From Pseudoflavonifractor sp. 60 (GTDB lineage Bacteria; Bacillota; Clostridia; Oscillospirales; Oscillospiraceae), in the NCBI RefSeq assembly GCF_009911645.1, contig NZ_QWKI01000125.1, forward strand, positions 1 through 43,581: DNA of 43,581 bases. Reading direction: 5' to 3'. Shown one piece after another: positions 40,234 through 43,581 of the stretch (the stretch's first letter is position 1; each line of letters opens with the position of its first letter). The position numbers and the translations under genes are program-made. Under the pieces are notes generated by a model. The model saw only the letters and a program-made list of their open reading frames with translations. It had not been told where the DNA came from and searched no databases.

Positions 40234-40782
40234 ATGCTGTTTGACGGTTTTGTACAGGAATCCGCCGCCTCTGGGGCGCTGTGTGCCAGATTTTCGCCGC
40301 TGCTGCCTCCGGCGCTGACGGCGGTCTGGCAGAAATATGGCTTCGGTACGGTGCTGGACGGCTATTTGAAGGTGGTCAATCCGGAGGACTACCAGGACCT
40401 GCTTCAGGACACCTACGCCCTGGGCGGCGAGGCCATTCCCATCTTTGCCACCGCCTTTGCCGACCTGATTACCTGGGAGAAGGGCCGGTATATCCGCATG
40501 GTCAAATACAGGGAGGGCGTCTTCCAGGGCGTCGCCGCCGGCTTTGACTTCTTCTGGGAGGATGTGGAGAGCGGCGCCTTTGATGCAAGATTCTTTGACC
40601 TGGAGCTGTACCAGGCGGCGGTGAGGCGGTGGGGGCCTCTGCAATTCGGCCAGTGCTTCTGCTTTGTGCCCCTGCTGGGGCTGGGCGGACGGAAAGAGGC
40701 GGACTGTCTGCGCAAGGGAAATATCAAGGAGCAGATCGAGCTTATAAGGCAGTTTTTTGGGCGAGTCGGAGACGATCTGTGA
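40234..40782 (+). CDS. GAD-like/Tdi1-like immunity protein
   Basis: The start is ATG 40234 behind AGGAGG. The 182-residue protein begins with a GAD-like domain (FSPLLPPALTAVWQKYGFGT; LKVVNPEDYQDLLQ) followed by the Tdi1 C-terminal domain with PLQFGQCFCFVPLLGLGG, which is diagnostic. These proteins act as immunity factors against T6SS-type DNase toxins such as Tde1. No toxin gene is next to it, so it may be an orphan immunity gene protecting against other cells. A possible promoter with TTGACC lies near 40152. A small membrane protein gene follows. Confidence 0.75.
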   Translation: MLFDGFVQESAASGALCARFSPLLPPALTAVWQKYGFGTVLDGYLKVVNPEDYQDLLQDTYALGGEAIPIFATAFADLITWEKGRYIRMVKYREGVFQGVAAGFDFFWEDVESGAFDARFFDLELYQAAVRRWGPLQFGQCFCFVPLLGLGGRKEADCLRKGNIKEQIELIRQFFGRVGDDL

Positions 40783-40797
40783 GAAAGGGAGAGGATT

Positions 40798-41010
40798 ATG
40801 GGTCTGGGTTATTTCCTCATTCTGGTTATGATAGCCGGCGCGGCGGGAGGGGCCGTCTTCCTGCTCCTTCTGGCGCGGAATATTTGGAAGCGTTCGCGTT
40901 ACAGGGCGCTGGCGCTGTTCCCTCTGTTGGCGGCAGGGCCCTGTGCCGCTATGGCGGTGTGGCTGTTGGCTCTCTTTCTTCGGGAACCGCCCTGGAGCTT
41001 CCATTTTTAA
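40798..41010 (+). CDS. Small two-span membrane protein
   Basis: The 70-residue protein has two hydrophobic spans (LGYFLILVMIAGAAGGAVFL and ALFPLLAAGPCAAMAVWLLA) separated by a basic loop. ATG 40798 follows GGGAGAGG, 15 bases after the immunity gene, so they are likely cotranscribed. The function is unknown. Confidence 0.65.
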   Translation: MGLGYFLILVMIAGAAGGAVFLLLLARNIWKRSRYRALALFPLLAAGPCAAMAVWLLALFLREPPWSFHF

Positions 41011-41023
41011 CACCTGCCCACAA

Positions 41024-41052
41024 TACAAAACGCCGCCCCGGCTGGGGCGGCA
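41024..41052 (-). terminator. Terminator shared by convergent small genes
   Basis: GCCGCCCC (41032-41039) pairs with GGGGCGGC (41044-41051); the minus strand has GTTTTGT after it. Confidence 0.75.
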
Positions 41053-41084
41053 AATCATTCCTTTTTCAGCTGTATTCTGTCAGA

Positions 41085-41213
41085 TCAGCAGTCGCTGACT
41101 GTGTCGTCCTCACTGGTGTGATAGGCGTCGTAATTAAAGATCAGATCGTCAATGTCCACATCGTCGCGGACCCGGGCCCAAATGCTGTTTATTTCCCGTT
41201 TCGGCATCGTCAT
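41085..41213 (-). CDS. 42-residue acidic peptide, unknown
   Basis: The start is ATG 41213, nine bases after AAAGGAG; an ATG at 41222 touches the SD. The peptide is acidic in its second half (RDDVDIDDLIFNYDAYHTSE) and ends in VSDC. Its C-terminal Cys and acidic tail are unusual, and it could be a processed peptide or an adaptor. The terminator after it supports a real transcript. I do not recognise it. Confidence 0.5.
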   Translation of the reverse strand: MTMPKREINSIWARVRDDVDIDDLIFNYDAYHTSEDDTVSDC

Positions 41214-41330
41214 TTCTGCCATCTCCTTTCTGTAATCGTGGTGTTTACTTAAAAATGGGTATAAAAATACCACCGTCTGCCATGCAAACGATGGAGAAGA
41301 AGCTGTGTAGATGTTGGGACTCTGACTCCG

Positions 41331-41411
41331 TCAGGGGGCAGACACACGCACAGTATACTCCAATCGCTTGCAAATGAAGAGTGCTCCTTGGGTGACATAA
41401 CGCTGTTGCAT
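41331..41411 (-). CDS. 26-residue possible small ORF
   Basis: ATG 41411 with GAGGTG a few bases upstream, inside the transcript expected from the promoter at 41487-41515. It encodes MQQRYVTQGALFICKRLEYT plus six residues. It could be a leader peptide of the following 42-residue gene. Evidence is weak. Confidence 0.25.
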   Translation of the reverse strand: MQQRYVTQGALFICKRLEYTVRVSAP

Positions 41412-41486
41412 CTGTGCCCACCTCTTTCCTTGCAGAATTTTCAATCAGCAGGAGATACAACAAACACATCTCCAGCTGCTTCAGTC

Positions 41487-41515
41487 ATTGTAAACCCTTT
41501 TTCTCCATTTGTCAA
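41487..41515 (-). promoter_or_regulatory. Promoter of small-peptide transcript
   Basis: Minus strand TTGACA (41515-41510), a 17-base spacer and TACAAT (41492-41487). Confidence 0.75.
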
Positions 41516-41570
41516 GAGCTTTTGTGAGTTTTTTTAGAAGGCGATGAAATATAGGGTTTGCTCTCGTTTA

Positions 41571-41819
41571 TTATGCCAAAAAACGCCAAAAAGAGCGCAA
41601 CTTCTCCGAGATCTGCAACGCCGAATACGGTGCCTCCTCCTGTCGCTTGTCCGCGATCTGCTTAGGTCTATCTTCGAGGGCTTGGGTTCGCTTAACATGT
41701 ACTCCGGCTTCTGCGGCGACTCCGCATACCACTTTGCCGTCTGGGGATCCATGTGGTACTTCCGTCCTACCCTTTTGTCTGTCACTTCGGATATCCATTT
41801 TGATATGCTCCTTGTACAT
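41571..41819 (-). mobile_element. IS21-family istA remnant (frameshifted)
   Basis: One minus-strand frame gives HMDPQTAKWYAESPQKPEYM followed by PKPSKIDLS, the N-terminal region of IS21-family IstA. A second frame continues with RQEEAPYSALQISEKLRSF, the next IstA segment. The two parts are in different frames, so the gene is broken, and the catalytic domain is missing. It is a dead fragment next to the polymerase gene. Confidence 0.65.
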
Positions 41820-41837
41820 ATTTTTCGCATTTCTGAC

Positions 41838-41867
41838 TTGTCGCTCTGAATTAGGATATGCTATAAT
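41838..41867 (+). promoter_or_regulatory. Promoter of Y-family polymerase gene
   Basis: TTGTCG (41838-41843), an 18-base spacer and TATAAT (41862-41867). Confidence 0.7.
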
Positions 41868-41871
41868 AAAA

Positions 41872-41883
41872 GAACAAATGTTT
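41872..41883 (+). promoter_or_regulatory. LexA/SOS-type box
   Basis: GAACAAATGTTT matches the Firmicutes pattern GAAC-N4-GTTY and sits at the transcription start of a translesion-polymerase gene, the expected place for SOS control. Confidence 0.65.
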
Positions 41884-41903
41884 TAGAGAGGGGATAGGCC
41901 ACT

Positions 41904-42326
41904 ATGGCAGAACGCACCTACATTGCCATCGACCTGCGCAGCTTTTACGCTTCGGTAGAGTGTGTCGAGCGCGGCCTTGACCCTCTGACCACCAACCTGG
42001 TGGTGGCCGACCTGAGCCGAACGGAAAAGACCATCTGTCTGGCGGTTACCCCCTCTCTGAAAGCCTATGGCATTTATGGCCGCGCCAGATTATTTGAGGT
42101 CGTGCAGAGGGTAGAGGAAGTCAACGCCCGAAGGCTGCGGTGCGCGCCGGGGCGGCAGTTTACCGGTCCTTCCTCTGACGATACCAGGTTGAAAGCCGAT
42201 CCCAGCCTGGCGGTGGATTATATCGTGGCCCCGCCCCGGATGGCCCATTACATGGAGTGGAGCACCAGGGTCTACAACGTCTATTTGAAATACATTGCAC
42301 CGGAGGATATCCACAACTATTCCTAA
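41904..42326 (+). pseudogene. Y-family (UmuC/DinB-like) DNA polymerase, truncated
   Basis: The reading begins ERTYIAIDLRSFYASVECVE, the catalytic start of Y-family polymerases with the first metal-binding Asp10. It continues through VVADLSRTEKTICLAVTPSL and YNVYLKYIAPEDIHNYS. Intact homologues go on with SIDEVF, which supplies the second catalytic acids. Here the frame stops immediately after HNYS (TAA at 42324-42326), so only about 140 of over 400 residues remain and polymerase activity is not expected. The break coincides with the first base of the TAATCCGAG inverted-repeat cassette, so an element inserted here is the likely cause. Confidence 0.8.
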
Positions 42327-42432
42327 TCCGAGAACTCGGATTACGAATATAATCTGAGCAGTAATAATAATCCGAGTTACTCTTCACAGCCAGTGCAAAT
42401 ACTGGTTTTTCAACAGAATAACTCGGATTATT
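42324..42432. repeat. TAATCCGAG inverted-repeat cassette at insertion junction
   Basis: TAATCCGAG-AA-CTCGGATTA (42324-42343) is a perfect palindrome. It is followed by AATAATCCGAGTTA (42366-42379) and its exact complement TAACTCGGATTATT (42419-42432). Between these arms is a smaller hairpin CCAGT/ACTGG. The same core therefore appears four times in 110 bases. It may be an element end, a recombinase site or a protected structure. Confidence 0.7.
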
Positions 42433-42742
42433 GTAATTTTTTCTAAATCGTATAATTGTGGTTTTGAGAAACAAAATATAAAAATATAATAAAAATAGCG
42501 ATTTGGTTGCACTCTTATGTGCAACTAATGGCCAATTTCAACCAAAGGTATACGAGGTTGATATTACCAGATTGCGGCAGTACCTTATTCGAGAGTTTTC
42601 AATCAATTACAACAAAATAGTTGCTTTTCCTTTAAAATATGCTATACTTTTATTGAAGTAGCCATTTAATCCTAAGTTGCTTGCAACGCTTGACAAAGGG
42701 AAACAATATAAACAACAACAAAATGGACTGTCAACCTTACCG
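42433..42742. other. AT-rich non-coding region of putative element
   Basis: No gene is apparent. A hairpin GTTGCAC/GTGCAAC (42506-42525) is present. The base composition is far AT-richer than the flanks, as is usual for the end region of an integrated element. Confidence 0.5.
42621..42648 (+). promoter_or_regulatory. Promoter of first element gene
   Basis: TTGCTT (42621-42626), a 16-base spacer and TATACT (42643-42648). Confidence 0.65.
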
Positions 42743-42778
42743 AAAACGCCGCCCGGCTGTAAAAAGGGCGGCGTTTTT
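42743..42778 (+). terminator. Leader terminator/attenuator
   Basis: AAAACGCCGCCC pairs with GGGCGGCGTTTTT, inside the leader of the next gene. A second hairpin (CGGGGCCAAA/TTTGGCCCCG, 42814-42840) follows. Transcription must pass both to reach the gene, which suggests attenuation. Confidence 0.7.
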
Positions 42779-42872
42779 GCGTGACAGGGAAAGGAGGAAA
42801 AGGTATCAAGGGGCGGGGCCAAACTAAGGTTTTGGCCCCGTTCGCATTTGAAAAAGTAAGGAGGTCAAGCGA

Positions 42873-43541
42873 ATGGCAGAAGAAAAGAAAACGACCCCAG
42901 CCCCGGAGGAGCAGAGGCCGGAGCCTCCCGCGCCGGAAACGCCAAATGTCCCCACCCCACCGGGGCCGGAGGTGCTGACCGTGGAGGAACAGCTCATTTT
43001 GGAGCATGAGGGGCGGGCCGCCCTTTTTGAAATGGGTGAGGCGATCCCGGACGCCTCCGAACTTCCCGGCGTGACGATCCCGGACCCGCCCACCCCGGAG
43101 CCGGAGGCCCAGGGGGTGATCCCCGGCATGGAGGGTCCCCCGTCTCCGGAGAACAAGGTGATCGACCTGTCGTCGGTCCGGGCGGGGGCCGGGCAGGAGC
43201 AGACGGACTCCGCCAAGGAGGGCGGGCAGGATTGGGAGAAGCCCCAGGAGCAGCCGGAGACTCCACGCCGTGGCCGCCGTCCCAAGAACAAGGAAGCCCC
43301 GGCCCAGGGTGAGAAACCCAAACGCAAGGGCCGCCCGCCCAAGGCGGAGAAGCAGGCCCCCGGCGGGGGCGGCGCTGGCAAGGCGGCCAAAACTCCCAGG
43401 CAGGGCAAGACGGCCAGTCAGCCCGCCCCGGCGAAAGAGGAGGCCCCGCCCCCTCCCGCGCCCGCACCGGAGGAGCCGACCCAGCCCGAGGACGCCTCCC
43501 GTGGGGAAAAGTCTGCAAAGGAAAAGTCAATAGGAAAATGA
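42873..43541 (+). CDS. Low-complexity protein with AT-hook-like motifs
   Basis: The 222-residue protein starts at ATG 42873 after AAGGAGG. It is rich in Pro, Glu, Ala and Lys and appears disordered. Two AT-hook-like segments are visible, RRGRRPKNK and RKGRPPKAEK, which could bind the minor groove of DNA. A more ordered stretch is VLTVEEQLILEHEGRAALFE. Proteins of this kind are often the first gene of integrative conjugative elements in gut Clostridia, as I recall. Whether the rest of such an element follows lies outside the window. Confidence 0.6.
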   Translation: MAEEKKTTPAPEEQRPEPPAPETPNVPTPPGPEVLTVEEQLILEHEGRAALFEMGEAIPDASELPGVTIPDPPTPEPEAQGVIPGMEGPPSPENKVIDLSSVRAGAGQEQTDSAKEGGQDWEKPQEQPETPRRGRRPKNKEAPAQGEKPKRKGRPPKAEKQAPGGGGAGKAAKTPRQGKTASQPAPAKEEAPPPPAPAPEEPTQPEDASRGEKSAKEKSIGK

Positions 43542-43581
43542 AATAAATTTGTGGACATAGAGGAAGGAGAAAAAAGCAACA

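Noticed and set aside
41245-41469. 74-residue minus-strand frame
   Set aside because: Its start touches the SD-like bases and the composition is not protein-like; a shorter frame at 41331-41411 fits the ribosome binding site better.
1-43581. CRISPR arrays and rRNA genes
   Set aside because: No regularly spaced short direct repeats with unique spacers and no rRNA signature were seen.

Overview
The window looks like a GC-rich, low-redundancy chromosome segment from an anaerobic Clostridia of the Oscillospiraceae type (Flavonifractor/Lawsonibacter-like). The evidence is Firmicutes-specific gene order and features: rplU-prp-rpmA with a Prp-cleavable L27, a large Firmicutes-type SRP RNA beside dnaX and ybaB, a PTS ptsH-ptsI pair, an NAD(P) glutamate dehydrogenase, a biotin-dependent oxaloacetate decarboxylase alpha chain, and strong AAGGAGG ribosome binding sites throughout. 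Genus assignment is an inference.

Layout. 417-11497 is one tight plus-strand operon with PBSX/Mu-like phage morphogenesis order: portal, prohead protease, capsid, three connector/tail-completion genes, sheath, tube, a tail chaperone with a -1 frameshift, a short protein in the tape-measure position, LysM baseplate protein, an XkdQ-like gene broken by an in-frame amber, spike, gp25-like, baseplate J and XkdU-like. It ends at a terminator. No terminase, integrase, lysis, recognisable long tape measure or tail fibre gene is visible here. 11640-23046 is housekeeping: HtrA protease, DEAD-box helicase, PspC-like protein, GNAT, gdhA, a secreted Cys/His repeat protein, ribosomal proteins, small enzymes and Obg. 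23106-25972 holds SRP RNA, dnaX and ybaB. 25973-28640 is an AT-richer island with an IS3 remnant, an HNH nuclease carrying six Myb-like repeats, and palindromic DNA, ending at the 3' side of a tRNA-Gln(CUG).

28640-41010 is mostly core again: HAD protein, ptsHI, a LacI regulator, GNAT, DUF2971 protein, an NSS amino-acid transporter, a radical SAM DNA-repair-like protein, oadA and an orphan GAD-like/Tdi1-like immunity protein. 41011-43581 is a second accessory region: tiny ORFs, an IS21 istA remnant, and a Y-family polymerase gene under an SOS-type box that is cut off at residue 140. The cut lies at an inverted-repeat cassette, followed by AT-rich DNA and the first gene of what may be an integrative element (AT-hook-like protein).

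The most notable items are the reduced phage-tail operon with its frameshift, short tape-measure candidate and amber codon; two loci with the architecture of type I toxin-antitoxin systems (13052-13350 and 35981-36266); the HNH nuclease with a 50-residue-period DNA-binding repeat array; an HPr lacking the usual regulatory serine; and the element junction at 42324.
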